Source: Roseiarcus sp963772555 (GTDB lineage: Bacteria > Pseudomonadota > Alphaproteobacteria > Rhizobiales > Beijerinckiaceae). From it: 64,000 nucleotides of DNA. Location: assembly GCA_963772555.1 (NCBI GenBank), contig CAVYXQ010000007.1:186001-250000 (forward strand). Direction: 5' to 3'. The notes under the pieces were generated by a model, which worked only from the letters and a program-made list of their open reading frames with translations, searched no databases and was not told where the DNA came from. The stretch's first letter is position 1. Every line of letters begins with the position of its first letter. Below are positions 54,622-64,000 of the stretch, in pieces. Position numbers and translations under genes: made by a program.

Positions 54622-57279
54622 ATGCGCACATCGGTCGGTCAGCCGGTTCGTCTCGTCGATTATCGCCCGCCCGATTTTCTCATCGATACGGTTGAACTCG
54701 ATGTTTCCCTCAATCGCCATGCAACGCGGGTGGTGTCGACACTGGCTATCCGGCCCAATCCGGCGGGACGGGCGGATGTCCCCCTTGCTCTCGACGGGGA
54801 TGACCTCGTCCTTGTTTCTGCTGAACTCGACGGCGCCCGGCTGGCGACTGCCGATTTCCAGGCGAGCCCCTCGCAGTTCATGCTGCCGCGTCCCCCTCGG
54901 CGTCCCTTCACGTTGCGCATCGAGACCCGCCTCGATCCGGCCGCCAACACCAAGCTGATGGGGCTCTACCGCTCCGGCTCCGCCTATTGCACGCAATGCG
55001 AAGCTGAAGGCTTCCGGCGCATCGCCTATTTTCTCGATCGGCCGGACGTGCTTTCCACCTATCGCGTGCGGCTCGAAGCGGATCGCGCGGAAGCGCCGGT
55101 CTTGCTCGCCAACGGCAATGTCGAAAGCTTCGGCGAGGCGGACGTGCCGGAACGCCACTGGGCCATCTGGGCCGACCCGCACAAGAAGCCCTGCTATCTG
55201 TTCGCGCTCGTCGCCGGCGATCTTGCACACATTTCCAATTCCTTCCTCACTGCGTCTGGAAAAAAGGTCGATCTGGCGATTTACGTCGAGCCCGGCCGCG
55301 AGGAGCGCGCCCATTACGCCATGGGCGCGCTCAAGCGCGCCATGGCCTGGGACGAGCGCGCTTATGGGCGCGAATATGATCTCGACGTTTTCAATATCGT
55401 CGCCGTTTCCGACTTCAATATGGGCGCGATGGAGAATAAGGGGCTTAACGTTTTCAACGACAAATACGTGCTCGCGTCGCCGGAGACGGCGACCGACGAC
55501 GACTACGCCAGCATCGAGGGCGTGATCGCGCATGAATACTTCCACAATTGGACTGGCAACCGCGTGACCTGCCGGGACTGGTTCCAGTTGTCCTTGAAGG
55601 AGGGCCTGACCGTCTTCCGCGATCAGGAGTTTTCGGCCGACATGCGCTCCGCGCCGGTCAAACGCATTGCCGAAGTGCGCGTACTGCGTTCCGCCCAATT
55701 CCCTGAGGACGCCGGTCCGCTGGCCCACAACGTGAGGCCCGAGGTCTACAACGAGATCAGCAACTTCTACACCGCCACCGTGTACCAGAAAGGCGCGGAG
55801 GTGATCCGGATGCTCAAGCGCCTCATCGGACCCGGGGCCTTCCGAGCCGGCATGGACCTTTATTTCCAGCGTTACGACGGGACCGCGGCGACGGTGGAAG
55901 AGTTCATCGGTTGCTTCGCCGACGTCTCCGGCCGCGACTTCGAGGGCTTCATGCTCTGGTACAGCCAGGCCGGCACGCCGAAGGTCAGCGTCCGCAGCGC
56001 CTATGATCCGGCCGAGCGCGCCTACCGTCTCGACATCGCCCAATCGCTCCTGCCGACGCCCGGGCAGGCGACGAAACTGCCGATGACGATGCCGCTCGCG
56101 CTCGGTCTCGTGGATCCCCAAGGCGGCGAGTTTCCGCTCGCCTCGTCGGACGCGACTGCGAAGGAACTGGCCGAGGGGGTGTTTGAATTGAAGGACATGG
56201 AGCGGTCGATCGTCTTTCGCGACATCCCGCGCCGGCCTGCGCTCTCTTTCCTGCGCGGCTTTTCCGCTCCGGTTAAGGTCGAGGACGATCTGAGCGAGGA
56301 CGATCTTATCGTCCTTTCGCGACATGACAGCGACCACTTCAGCCGCTGGCAGGCCTTGCAGAGCCTTGCAACTCGCGTCTTGTTGCGCGGGGTCAAGGCC
56401 ATTCGCGGCGGACGGACGCCGGAGCGCAATGCGGGGCTCCTGGCGGCGTTCGGCTCTCTGATAGAGGACGCGCGCGCGGGGCGGATCGACCCGGCCTTCG
56501 CGGCGCTCGCCCTGGCGCTGCCGAGCGAAGCCGACATCGCGCGGGAGATCGGAAAGGACGTCGATCCCGACGCGATCTACACGGCGCGAAAGGCCCTGCG
56601 CGGCGCTCTCGGCCGCAAGCATGGCGAGGCGCTCATGGAACTGCATCGGCAGTTCGCGGATTCCGCGCCGTTCAATCCTGACGCGGCCGCCGCAGGACGG
56701 CGGGCCTTGCGCAATGGCGCGCTCGGTCTTTTCGTCGACGGGAATGTGATCGAGGGGCTCGAGCTCGCGCATCGTCAGCTCGGTGAAGCCGATAACATGA
56801 CGGAGCGCCTTGGCGCCCTGTCGGCGATCGCGATGAAGCCCAGCTCCACGAGGGAGCGCGCTCTCGACGCGTTTGGTCGACGCTATGCGATGGAGCCGCT
56901 GATTCTTGATAAGTGGTTCGCGCTGCAGGCGCAGATTCCCGAGCGAGAGACGGTCCAGCGCGTGCGGGCGCTCATGAGCCATAGAGGATTCTCGATGGCC
57001 AACCCCAATCGCGTCCGGGCGCTGGTCGGCAGCTTCTCGGCGAATCACACACAGTTCAACCGCGCCGACGGCGCGGGGTTCGCGCTGCTCGAGGAAGTCG
57101 TCATCGGCATCGACCCGACCAATCCGCAGATCGCCGCGCGGCTTCTGACCGCAATGCGCTCCTGGCGCTCGCTGGAAGAGACGCGGCGGTCCAAGGCGGA
57201 AGCGATGCTGAGACGGATAGCGGCGAAGTCGACGCTGTCGCCCGATGTTCGGGACATCGTGACCCGCAGTCTGGCATGA
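54622..57279 (+). CDS. pepN: Aminopeptidase N (M1 family)
   Basis: 885 aa from ATG 54622 (AAAGG upstream; a longer frame begins at 54568). GAMEN exopeptidase motif in MGAMENKGLNVFNDKY and the zinc site HEYFHNW (H304) with a downstream Glu in LKEGLTVFRDQEF. The C-terminal half matches E. coli PepN in layout. It removes N-terminal residues from peptides in the cytoplasm. Confidence 0.95.
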   Translation: MRTSVGQPVRLVDYRPPDFLIDTVELDVSLNRHATRVVSTLAIRPNPAGRADVPLALDGDDLVLVSAELDGARLATADFQASPSQFMLPRPPRRPFTLRIETRLDPAANTKLMGLYRSGSAYCTQCEAEGFRRIAYFLDRPDVLSTYRVRLEADRAEAPVLLANGNVESFGEADVPERHWAIWADPHKKPCYLFALVAGDLAHISNSFLTASGKKVDLAIYVEPGREERAHYAMGALKRAMAWDERAYGREYDLDVFNIVAVSDFNMGAMENKGLNVFNDKYVLASPETATDDDYASIEGVIAHEYFHNWTGNRVTCRDWFQLSLKEGLTVFRDQEFSADMRSAPVKRIAEVRVLRSAQFPEDAGPLAHNVRPEVYNEISNFYTATVYQKGAEVIRMLKRLIGPGAFRAGMDLYFQRYDGTAATVEEFIGCFADVSGRDFEGFMLWYSQAGTPKVSVRSAYDPAERAYRLDIAQSLLPTPGQATKLPMTMPLALGLVDPQGGEFPLASSDATAKELAEGVFELKDMERSIVFRDIPRRPALSFLRGFSAPVKVEDDLSEDDLIVLSRHDSDHFSRWQALQSLATRVLLRGVKAIRGGRTPERNAGLLAAFGSLIEDARAGRIDPAFAALALALPSEADIAREIGKDVDPDAIYTARKALRGALGRKHGEALMELHRQFADSAPFNPDAAAAGRRALRNGALGLFVDGNVIEGLELAHRQLGEADNMTERLGALSAIAMKPSSTRERALDAFGRRYAMEPLILDKWFALQAQIPERETVQRVRALMSHRGFSMANPNRVRALVGSFSANHTQFNRADGAGFALLEEVVIGIDPTNPQIAARLLTAMRSWRSLEETRRSKAEAMLRRIAAKSTLSPDVRDIVTRSLA

Positions 57280-57492
57280 CGCTCGGTCAATCGGCCATCA
57301 GATTGGTCGAGCGAGCCGGAACGCGCCCTTTGCGCTGACGCGCTGGCCATTGCTGATGGCTTGAGCTCGCGATTTTGTCCCCACTCCCTGTCAAGGGGCT
57401 GGACAAAGATTCGCACAAGGATTCTTATCATACTGATTCGGGCGAGGGTGTGTTTTCCCGAAGGTAAAACTTGGCGAAATCCGGGAGCGACG

Positions 57493-59781
57493 ATGACGCG
57501 TGCGGGCGCGGCAAACGCGGAGGCTTGCCTTGACGGTTGTATCCGGGCGCGAACCGGCTACGCCGGCTTTTCCTGGGTGGCGGCCGTGCTGGCCGCGAAG
57601 ATCCAGCGGCCGTGGCTTCCCTCTGCGGTCTGGGTTGGCGTCGCATTCGCGGTCCTCGCCACGGTCGCAATGACTCTTCAGCACCTGCGGCTCGAACGGG
57701 ACCTCGCCCTTCAAGACGCCGCGCGCGAGGTCGACATGCGGGCAACCCTTTTTGCCGCGCGGCTCAACTCGGCGCTGGCGGAAGCCCCACAGGCGTCGCC
57801 CGCGGAAATTTTTCGCCGCGTCCTCGCTGCCGACCCGGACGAGCGTCTCGCAGAAGCAATCCTGATCGACCGCTTCGGCAGGCAAATCGCCGCCGACCCG
57901 CCGACGGCCGCCCTGGAAGCGATCGCGAGCAATCTGAAAAGCGTAGTTCGAATCGCCGGCGACGGCGTGGTCGAACGCTTTGCAGCGATAAGGCCGCTGC
58001 CGGCGACGGCCGGCAGGATAGCCTTCGCCTCGCCGGTCGACCTGCACCTGGCGGCGTGGCGGCGCGCCGCGCTGGTGACCGGCATCCTGCTCGCCTCGAC
58101 TATCGCGCTCATCGTCGTTCTCGGCATGCTCCACGCCTCGGGACTGCGAAGCAGGCGCATGCGCGTCCGCGAGGAACGGGCTCGGCGCGCGCGCATCGAT
58201 CTTGCGCTCGGTCGCGGTCGATGCGGGTTGTGGACCTGGGATTTGCAACGCGGACGCATCGCGTGGTCGGCTTCGATGTTCGACGTGCTCGAGCTCTCGG
58301 AGCGCCAGAGCGCTTGGACGGTCGCGGATCTGCAGGCGTTGATGCATCCTGAGGACCAGGACCTGGAGACGATCGCGCAGCTCGCCGCAGCGCGGCGCGG
58401 CGAAAGCATTGACGTCGAGTTTCGGATGCGCGCCTCGGACGGTCGTTGGATTTGGTTGCGCAAGCGCGCCGAAATCGTTGAGGATGAGGAAAGCGGCGGC
58501 GCCAGTCTCATCGGAATTGCCTTCGACGTAACCGAGCGCAAGCGGGAAGCGGAAGAGTTCGCAACGGCGGACCACCGCCTGCGCGACGCGATCGAGGCGA
58601 TATCCGAGGCTTTCGTGCTATGGGATTCAAGCGACAGGCTGGTCCTTTGCAATTCGAAATATCAGCGTCTACACAATCTTTCCGGAGAAGCCGTCCGCTC
58701 AGGCGCACGTTACGCTGAACTGGTTACGCTCGGCCTCGAGACGGCCTCTGCGGCCGTCGGCAAGCCGACCGCCGCGGGCCAGCGCTCAAAATCCTACGAG
58801 GCGCGCCTGCCCGATGGGCGCTGGCTTCAGGTCAACGGGCGGCGCACCCGCGATGGCGGTTATGTCTGCGTCGGCGCCGATATCACCGCGCTCAAGGAGC
58901 ACGAGGAGCAGCTGGTCAACTCCGAGCGGTTGTTGCTGGCGACGGTTTCGCAGTTGCGCCATTCCCGCCGATCGCTCGAGGAGCAGGCGCAACAGCTTAC
59001 CGAACTCGCGGAACGCTACCACGAGCAGAAGGCGCAAGCCGAGGCGGCCAATCGGGCCAAATCCGAATTCCTCGCCAACATGAGCCACGAGCTGCGCACC
59101 CCTCTCAATGCGATCATCGGCTTTTCGCAGTTGATGGGGAACCAGACGTTCGGCCCGTTGGGGTCGACCAAGTACCTTGACTACTGCGCCCACATCATGG
59201 CCAGCGGCGAGTATCTTCTCCATGTCGTGAGCGACATTCTGGACATGGCGCGGCTCGAGGCGGGGCGTGAGCGTTTGACTTACGCGCGCTTTCGCGTCGA
59301 CCATGCGGTCGGTCGGGCGGTGCAGGACGTCGCCCCCACAGCCCGTGAAAGGCGCATTGCGTTCAATGTCGACGTCGCCGATGACCTGATCGTCGAGGCG
59401 GACCCGGCGGCTGTCGAGCGGATTTTGACAACTCTTGTGCGAAATGCGGTCAAGTTCGCGCGTGACGGCGGCGCAATCGAGATCGGCGCGCAAATGGTGG
59501 CCGAGCGCGTCTATTTATATGTCGAGGACGACGGCCCGGGCATTGCGGCGGAGGACGTCGCGAGGCTCGGCAAGCCTTTCGAGCAGGAAATCGTTGTGAT
59601 GGCCAACGGAATGAAGGGCTCCGGCCTCGGTCTCGCCATCGCCAACTCGCTCGTCGAGCTGCACGGCGGAACTTTGCGCCTCGGCACGCGCGCCGGCGGC
59701 GAGGGCGCCATCGCAGTGGTCGAGCTGCCGAGAGTCCCCCGGAACGCTGTGCAGGCGGTAGCGCTCGCTCAAGTCGCCTGA
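57493..59781 (+). CDS. Membrane-anchored PAS sensor histidine kinase
   Basis: 762 aa from ATG 57493 (GGGAGCGACG upstream). Two membrane helices (about 40-60 and 195-218) flank a periplasmic region of about 135 residues. Two PAS-like domains follow (residues about 240-355 and 365-480), then a coiled coil, the H-box FLANMSHELRTPLNAIIGFSQ (His at about 532) and an ATPase domain with VRNAVKFA, DDGPGIAAEDVAR and GSGLGLAIANSLVELHGG. No response regulator is adjacent, so it is an orphan kinase. Confidence 0.92.
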   Translation: MTRAGAANAEACLDGCIRARTGYAGFSWVAAVLAAKIQRPWLPSAVWVGVAFAVLATVAMTLQHLRLERDLALQDAAREVDMRATLFAARLNSALAEAPQASPAEIFRRVLAADPDERLAEAILIDRFGRQIAADPPTAALEAIASNLKSVVRIAGDGVVERFAAIRPLPATAGRIAFASPVDLHLAAWRRAALVTGILLASTIALIVVLGMLHASGLRSRRMRVREERARRARIDLALGRGRCGLWTWDLQRGRIAWSASMFDVLELSERQSAWTVADLQALMHPEDQDLETIAQLAAARRGESIDVEFRMRASDGRWIWLRKRAEIVEDEESGGASLIGIAFDVTERKREAEEFATADHRLRDAIEAISEAFVLWDSSDRLVLCNSKYQRLHNLSGEAVRSGARYAELVTLGLETASAAVGKPTAAGQRSKSYEARLPDGRWLQVNGRRTRDGGYVCVGADITALKEHEEQLVNSERLLLATVSQLRHSRRSLEEQAQQLTELAERYHEQKAQAEAANRAKSEFLANMSHELRTPLNAIIGFSQLMGNQTFGPLGSTKYLDYCAHIMASGEYLLHVVSDILDMARLEAGRERLTYARFRVDHAVGRAVQDVAPTARERRIAFNVDVADDLIVEADPAAVERILTTLVRNAVKFARDGGAIEIGAQMVAERVYLYVEDDGPGIAAEDVARLGKPFEQEIVVMANGMKGSGLGLAIANSLVELHGGTLRLGTRAGGEGAIAVVELPRVPRNAVQAVALAQVA

Positions 59782-59816
59782 CCGACGGGAGGGACTCCGC
59801 AAACCGCTCTGCTAGC

Positions 59817-60623
59817 CTAGAACTTGCGCCACACGGCGAGCGCCGCGCCGCGCTCGGTGTTGGTCCTGACCGCCAGCACGCTGGCGAAGAGGCCGAACTG
59901 CAGCGACCATTCCGCATTGAGCGCGATGACGAGGCTGGCTTCGACGACCGAGTTCCGCCAGGCGGGAAAGTCGCGGCTAGACGACGCCATCGAGACGATC
60001 GTGAAGTCCTGCAGGAGAATCATGATCCTCTGCGTCGGCTTGAGGCCGAAGGTGAGGTCCCCATGCCATTCGTCGGGTGGGCCGGCGGTCCGCAGGCGAT
60101 AGCCGAGCTCGGCGTCGAGAAAGGCGGGAATCGAACCGACGGCGAGATTATAGCCGGCGAGCGCCCGGGCCTCGCCGGCGCCGCCCGTATTGCCTGCCTG
60201 CGCGGGCGACGCCGGGTCGTAAGCGCCGGGCAGGAACAGCGTCGCCTCGCCGGAGAAGACCCAGGCGCCGGTCGACCAGAGCTTCGCCCTCAGACCGAGA
60301 TCCGAATAGTCGAGCCCGCTATAGAGGCTCGGCTGCGGCGGGCTCAGCGAATAGCGCTCGAGCGCCGTCTGGCCGAAGATCGTGAGTTGGTTGGTGACGC
60401 CATATTCGACATAGGTCTCGGCGTCGGCGCGATTCTGCTTCACCGCCGGGTTGCCGCCCCAGGGGGCGCCGTAGCCGGTCCAGCCGAACAGGCTCTCGAT
60501 CAGAAGGCCGTCGCCTTGCGGCTCGGTCCAGGCGCCTGCCCGGGCGGCCGGGCTCGAGAGCGTCAGCAGAGCCGCTCCGAGGGCGCTGGCGAAGCGCGCA
60601 GGCCTCTCGCCCCCGGCGACCAC
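59817..60623 (-). CDS. Outer-membrane beta-barrel-like protein
   Basis: 268 aa from GTG 60623, preceded by a strong GGGGAGGAG. The signal peptide ends about residue 30 (LLTLSSPAARA). Alternating-residue strands and aromatic ends (YVEYGVTNQLTIFGQTAL, DLGLRAKLWSTGAWVFSGEA, and the final ALAVWRKF with terminal Phe) indicate a barrel. No named family; may be a porin-like or MetA-pathway protein of unknown role. Confidence 0.75.
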   Translation of the reverse strand: MVAGGERPARFASALGAALLTLSSPAARAGAWTEPQGDGLLIESLFGWTGYGAPWGGNPAVKQNRADAETYVEYGVTNQLTIFGQTALERYSLSPPQPSLYSGLDYSDLGLRAKLWSTGAWVFSGEATLFLPGAYDPASPAQAGNTGGAGEARALAGYNLAVGSIPAFLDAELGYRLRTAGPPDEWHGDLTFGLKPTQRIMILLQDFTIVSMASSSRDFPAWRNSVVEASLVIALNAEWSLQFGLFASVLAVRTNTERGAALAVWRKF

Positions 60624-60863
60624 GGCTCCTCCCCAGCCAACGCATGGCCCGTTAGTCGAAGCGCCGCCAGCGCCAAACGGGAGCGCAGGGCGGCGCCTCG
60701 ACCCCCGCCCAGTTGCAGGAAATCCGTCGGATGACGATGCGTCAAGCCAAAAAAGACCGCAATGTTTACAAAGTTGCCTTTTTCGCACCCGCGAGCCGCC
60801 GCGGCCGGCGATCGCAGACCGAGATCTCTCGATTTGGTCAAATCCGCCTGCTAGAAGGCGCAG

Positions 60864-61598
60864 GTGTCCAATCGCCGCCTCGTTCCGCGCATACCGCTTT
60901 TCGCCTGTCCCGGCGCGCCCCCCGTCGAATGGGTTGTTTCTCCCGGTCTCACCTTCTATCCCGAAGCGCTGGCGGAGATGGATGCCCAGGCAGACCGGAT
61001 TGCTATGGGCCGCGCGCCCGAGCGTGTATGGCTCCTCGAGCATCCGCCGCTCTACGCCGGTGGAACAAGCGCCAAGACGGAGGACCTCCTCGACCCGCGC
61101 TTTCCGGTCTACCGGGTCGGCCGCGGCGGGCAATTCACCTACCACGGGCCGGGACAGCGGGTCGCCTATGTGATGCTCGACCTCAAGCGCCGACGGCAGG
61201 ACGTGCGCGCCTACGTGGCGGCGCTGGAAGGCTGGCTGATCTCGGCGCTGAAGGCCCTCGGGGTCGACGGCGAGACGCGCGAGGACCGGATCGGCGTCTG
61301 GGTCCGGAGGCCCGACAAGGCGCGCTCCCCTAGCGGCGCGGCAGCCGAGGACAAGATCGCAGCAATCGGCGTGCGCGTCCGCCGCTGGGCGACCTTTCAT
61401 GGGGTCGCCCTCAATGTCGCCCCCGATCTGGCGCACTTCTCCGGCATCGTGCCTTGCGGCATCGCCTCGCCCCAATATGGCGTGACGAGCGTCGCTGATC
61501 TCGGCCTCAAGGCGACAATGGGCGAGGCGGACGCGGCGTTGAGGGCCGCGTTCGAGACGATGTTCGGCGCGATCGCCGACATGCCTGTCGCGGCCTGA
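60864..61598 (+). CDS. lipB: Octanoyl-[ACP]:protein N-octanoyltransferase
   Basis: 244 aa from a GTG. LipB blocks: VWLLEHPPLYAGGTSAK, GRGGQFTYHGPGQRVAYVMLDL, catalytic Lys region EDKIAAIGVRVRRW and Cys in FSGIVPCGI. It transfers octanoate from ACP to lipoyl domains in lipoic acid synthesis. The next gene starts just after its stop. Confidence 0.95.
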   Translation: MSNRRLVPRIPLFACPGAPPVEWVVSPGLTFYPEALAEMDAQADRIAMGRAPERVWLLEHPPLYAGGTSAKTEDLLDPRFPVYRVGRGGQFTYHGPGQRVAYVMLDLKRRRQDVRAYVAALEGWLISALKALGVDGETREDRIGVWVRRPDKARSPSGAAAEDKIAAIGVRVRRWATFHGVALNVAPDLAHFSGIVPCGIASPQYGVTSVADLGLKATMGEADAALRAAFETMFGAIADMPVAA

Positions 61599-61600
61599 AA

Positions 61601-63010
61601 TTGTCCGCGCTGCAAGCCCATCCCGAAGTCGCGGCGGCGCCGCCCTCTCCTTCGGTCATGGCGAGGCGGGCGTTCTGGAGCCGCCTCTATGCGCAGCGGC
61701 GGCTTGGAACCGGACGGGCGAGCGCGCTGGCGCCGCTGCACTACGCGCTTTTGGGAGAACGGCTCGGCTATCGTCCAAACGGCTTCTTCGACCCAAAGTT
61801 CTTTCGCAGGTCGGCGGGCCTCGGTTCGAACGCGACCGGTCTCATGGAACTCTACCTTGCCCGGCCGGAGCCGGGCGGGCCTTCGCCCTCGGCTGAGTTC
61901 GACCACGGCTGGTACGCGGCGCAGAATCCGGACTGGAGCCGGACCCACCCGCATCCGTTCCTGCATTTTCTCGAGGTCGGATTACCGGCCGGGCGCCGGC
62001 CGCGCGCGGATATCGACATGGCGTTCGTGCGCGACGTGATTCGTGGCAAAGGCCGATCGATCGAAGAGGCGGCGCTACGCGTCTTCGACCCCAAGCGGCG
62101 GGACGGCGACCTCAAGCCGCCGCTCAGCCTCGTGGAGCTGAGGGCGCGCCAGGAGCGCTTCTACGCCAGCGCGCGGATGCGCATTGAACGGGAGGCGCCT
62201 GACAAGGGCCGGAAGCATCTCGTCTTCGTCCAGAGCGGCCGGGGTTTCGACGCGGACTATCTACGCGAGCCGCGCGATTACGACATTCTCCTCAACTATT
62301 ATCACGAGGGAGACGCCAATCCACTCGCCGACACGGCGGTGTTTCAGGCCGGCACGAAGACCACCTCGGTCCGCCGCCTGCTCGAACAGCGGCCGGATCT
62401 GCTCATGCGCTACGAGGCCGTTCTCTTTCTCGACGACGACGTCGAGATCGAAGCGAAGGACATCGATGCGCTCTTCGCTGTGATGGCGCGCGAAGGGCTC
62501 GATCTGGCCCAGCCGGCGTTGACCGCCAATTCCAAGACGGCCTGGCCTTACCTGCAAAGACCCAAGGCCGGAACAGGGATCATGCGCGTCTCCTCGATCG
62601 AGATCATGGCGCCGACATTCTCGCGCCGCGCGCTCGAGCACGCGGGCTGGGTGTTTGCGGAGGCGGTCGGCGGCTGGGGAACCGACCTGCTGCTCGGGCC
62701 GGCCGTGCGCGCCGCCTTTGGGCCGGAGAGCATCGGCGTCGTCGGCTCGGTCGCGGTGCGGCATGCGCGGCCCGTCGACACAAGGCACGGCGCGCTCTAC
62801 GCCTATCTGCGCGCCAACGGCATCGACCCCGCCCACGAGGCCAACCAGATCGTCGCCGATTTCGGCGTCGAGCGATTCCTGCGGGCCCTCGCGCCGGGAG
62901 AGTCCGGGCCGGTCTGCCAGGCGAGCGACCGGACATTCTGGCCCGGCCCGGCGTTCATTCCTGCCCGCGTTCGCTCCGAAGCTTCTCCCAATAGTCGAGC
63001 CGTCTCTTGA
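61601..63010 (+). CDS. DUF707-like glycosyltransferase-type protein
   Basis: 469 aa from a TTG (ATG 61658 is an alternative). The N-terminal ~200 residues are a repeat-like module seen in polysaccharide glycosyltransferases (YRPNGFFDPKFFR, FDHGWYAAQNPDW, PFLHFLEVGLPAGRRP). The C-terminal part (DILLNYYHEGD, LFLDDDVEIEAKDID, QPALTANSKTAWPYL, GWGTDLLLGPAV) matches DUF707, a GT-A-like fold with a DDD metal motif. It overlaps the converging rarA gene by 56 bp. Confidence 0.75.
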   Translation: MSALQAHPEVAAAPPSPSVMARRAFWSRLYAQRRLGTGRASALAPLHYALLGERLGYRPNGFFDPKFFRRSAGLGSNATGLMELYLARPEPGGPSPSAEFDHGWYAAQNPDWSRTHPHPFLHFLEVGLPAGRRPRADIDMAFVRDVIRGKGRSIEEAALRVFDPKRRDGDLKPPLSLVELRARQERFYASARMRIEREAPDKGRKHLVFVQSGRGFDADYLREPRDYDILLNYYHEGDANPLADTAVFQAGTKTTSVRRLLEQRPDLLMRYEAVLFLDDDVEIEAKDIDALFAVMAREGLDLAQPALTANSKTAWPYLQRPKAGTGIMRVSSIEIMAPTFSRRALEHAGWVFAEAVGGWGTDLLLGPAVRAAFGPESIGVVGSVAVRHARPVDTRHGALYAYLRANGIDPAHEANQIVADFGVERFLRALAPGESGPVCQASDRTFWPGPAFIPARVRSEASPNSRAVS

Positions 63011-64000
63011 GCTCGCGCTCGAAGCCGCGCTCGACCGGCTCGTAGAGGACGCGGCGGCCGAGCGCGTCGGGCCAGTAATTCTGGCCGCTGAAGGCTTCGG
63101 GCGCATCGTGGTCGTACTGGTAATCCGCCCCGTAGCCCTCGCGCTTCATCAGCCGCGTCGGCGCGTTCAATATCGTCTTCGGCGGCGTCAGCGACCCATG
63201 CGTTTTCGCCAGCGACTGCGCGGCGCCGAAGGCCCGGTAGACCGCGTTCGACTTCGGCGCGGTCGCGACATAGACGACCGCCGCGGCGATCGCCAGCTCG
63301 CCCTCCGGGCTGCCGAGAAAATCGTAAGCCTCCTTCGCGGCGTTGGCGACCACGAGCGCCTGCGGATCGGCAAGGCCGACATCCTCCGCCGCCATGCGCA
63401 CGACCCGACGCGCAATGAAGAGCGGATCCTCCCCGGCGTCGAACATCCGCGCGAGATAGTAGAGCGCCGCGTCCGGATCGGACCCGCGCACGCATTTGTG
63501 CAAGGCGGAGATCAGATTGTAATGGCCGTCCTGCGCCTTGTCGTAAATCGGGGCGCGCCGTTGCACCGCCTCGACGAGCCGGGCCGGGTCTAGGACCTCG
63601 CCCGGTCGCGCGGCGCGCCACACTTCTTCCGCCAGCGTCAGCGCCGCGCGTCCGTCGCCGTCGGCCATGCCGATCAGGGCTTCGCGCGCTTCGCGGTCGA
63701 GCGGCAGCGGCTTTTCCAGGAGGCGCTCGGCGCGTTGCAACAGCGCTTCGATCGCTTCGGCGCTCAAGGGCCGAAAGACGAGCACGCGCGCCCGCGACAG
63801 GAGCGAAGCGTTGAGCTCGAACGACGGGTTTTCCGTGGTCGCGCCGATCAGCGTGACGACGCCGGCCTCCATGACGGGGAGGAAGGAGTCCTGCTGCGCC
63901 CGATTGAAGCGGTGGATCTCGTCGACGAAAAGGAGCGTGCCCTGCCCATGCGCGCGCCGCGTCCGGGCCGCATCGAAGATCTTCTTCAGTTCGGCCACCC
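62955..64000 (-). CDS. rarA: RarA/MgsA replication-associated recombination protein (5' end beyond window)
   Basis: The gene runs off the right edge, so the N-terminus with Walker A is missing. Visible are Walker B LLFVDEIHRFNRAQQD, sensor GATTENPSFELN, the arginine finger region LLSRARVLVF, and the C-terminal domain HYNLISALHKCVRGSDPDAALYYLARM with RRVVRMAAEDVGLADP and NLAYEYDHD-like GADYQYDHDAPEAFSGQNYWPD. The ATPase acts at stalled replication forks. Confidence 0.94.
   Translation of the reverse strand, partial: VAELKKIFDAARTRRAHGQGTLLFVDEIHRFNRAQQDSFLPVMEAGVVTLIGATTENPSFELNASLLSRARVLVFRPLSAEAIEALLQRAERLLEKPLPLDREAREALIGMADGDGRAALTLAEEVWRAARPGEVLDPARLVEAVQRRAPIYDKAQDGHYNLISALHKCVRGSDPDAALYYLARMFDAGEDPLFIARRVVRMAAEDVGLADPQALVVANAAKEAYDFLGSPEGELAIAAAVVYVATAPKSNAVYRAFGAAQSLAKTHGSLTPPKTILNAPTRLMKREGYGADYQYDHDAPEAFSGQNYWPDALGRRVLYEPVERGFERELKRRLDYWEKLRSERGQE

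Noticed and set aside
54592..57048. 818-aa minus-strand frame opposite pepN
   Set aside because: Shadow of pepN, whose catalytic motifs are on the plus strand.

Overview
The window is a high-GC stretch of an alphaproteobacterial chromosome, most likely order Hyphomicrobiales (Rhizobiales). The grounds are the codon bias, a Lon/Hsp20 pair, Entner-Doudoroff and De Ley-Doudoroff sugar enzymes, a class III cyclase, Sel1 proteins and L28/LipB/RarA housekeeping genes of that lineage. The exact genus cannot be fixed from sequence alone. 

Layout. 1-12.1 kb is accessory DNA. It holds an acyl-homoserine-lactone quorum-sensing pair (luxR-luxI type, visibly lower GC than its surroundings), three paralogous unnamed small proteins, an exported protein with a PEP-CTERM-like anchor, an isolated fragment resembling a repressor tail, a phage-like recombination operon (RarA-tail-like protein, YqaJ nuclease, ERF-HNH fusion) behind a palindromic operator, and a decayed transposase. 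12.9-17.6 kb holds a GT4 glycosyltransferase, then lon and hsp20 on the minus strand. 17.6-21.1 kb is a small accessory patch lying against the 3' end of a tRNA-Gln gene: an intact HigBA module, a second toxin-antitoxin pair with a frameshifted toxin, and several repeats. 

21.3-36.5 kb is mostly core: a divergent SecY-like protein, a CPA2 K+/H+ antiporter, KDPG aldolase, L28 with an attenuator-like leader, a YggS-type PLP protein, an adenylate cyclase, a hydroxyacyl-CoA dehydrogenase, a 15-repeat Sel1 protein, a galactonate-type operon (SDR, DgoK, DgoA), and a LecA-lectin/transmembrane/patatin fusion. 36.5-41.1 kb is a minus-strand catabolic operon (citryl-CoA-lyase-like, CoA ligase, VOC enzyme, GST, frameshifted amidohydrolase) with a divergent GntR/FCD regulator and a matching palindromic operator. 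42.2-45.9 kb is a YtfQ-like sugar ABC importer and 46.2-47.8 kb an ABC-2 exporter. 

47.8-52.4 kb is gene-poor and contains relics of an inositol-monophosphatase-family gene and of the LigA BRCT domain around an intact DUF374 acyltransferase and a cyclopropane-fatty-acid synthase. 52.4-64 kb returns to core genes: lipoprotein, TonB-like, MurI, PepN, a PAS histidine kinase, an outer-membrane protein, LipB, a DUF707 protein and RarA (cut by the window end). 

How the genes fit together. The strongest candidate for something undescribed is the quorum-sensing locus with its triplicated small-protein family and exported anchor protein. Next come the catabolic operon, the lectin-patatin fusion, the SecY-like protein and the L28 leader. 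The YtfQ-like importer, SDR, DgoK, DgoA and KDPG aldolase could together take up and oxidise a galactose-type sugar.
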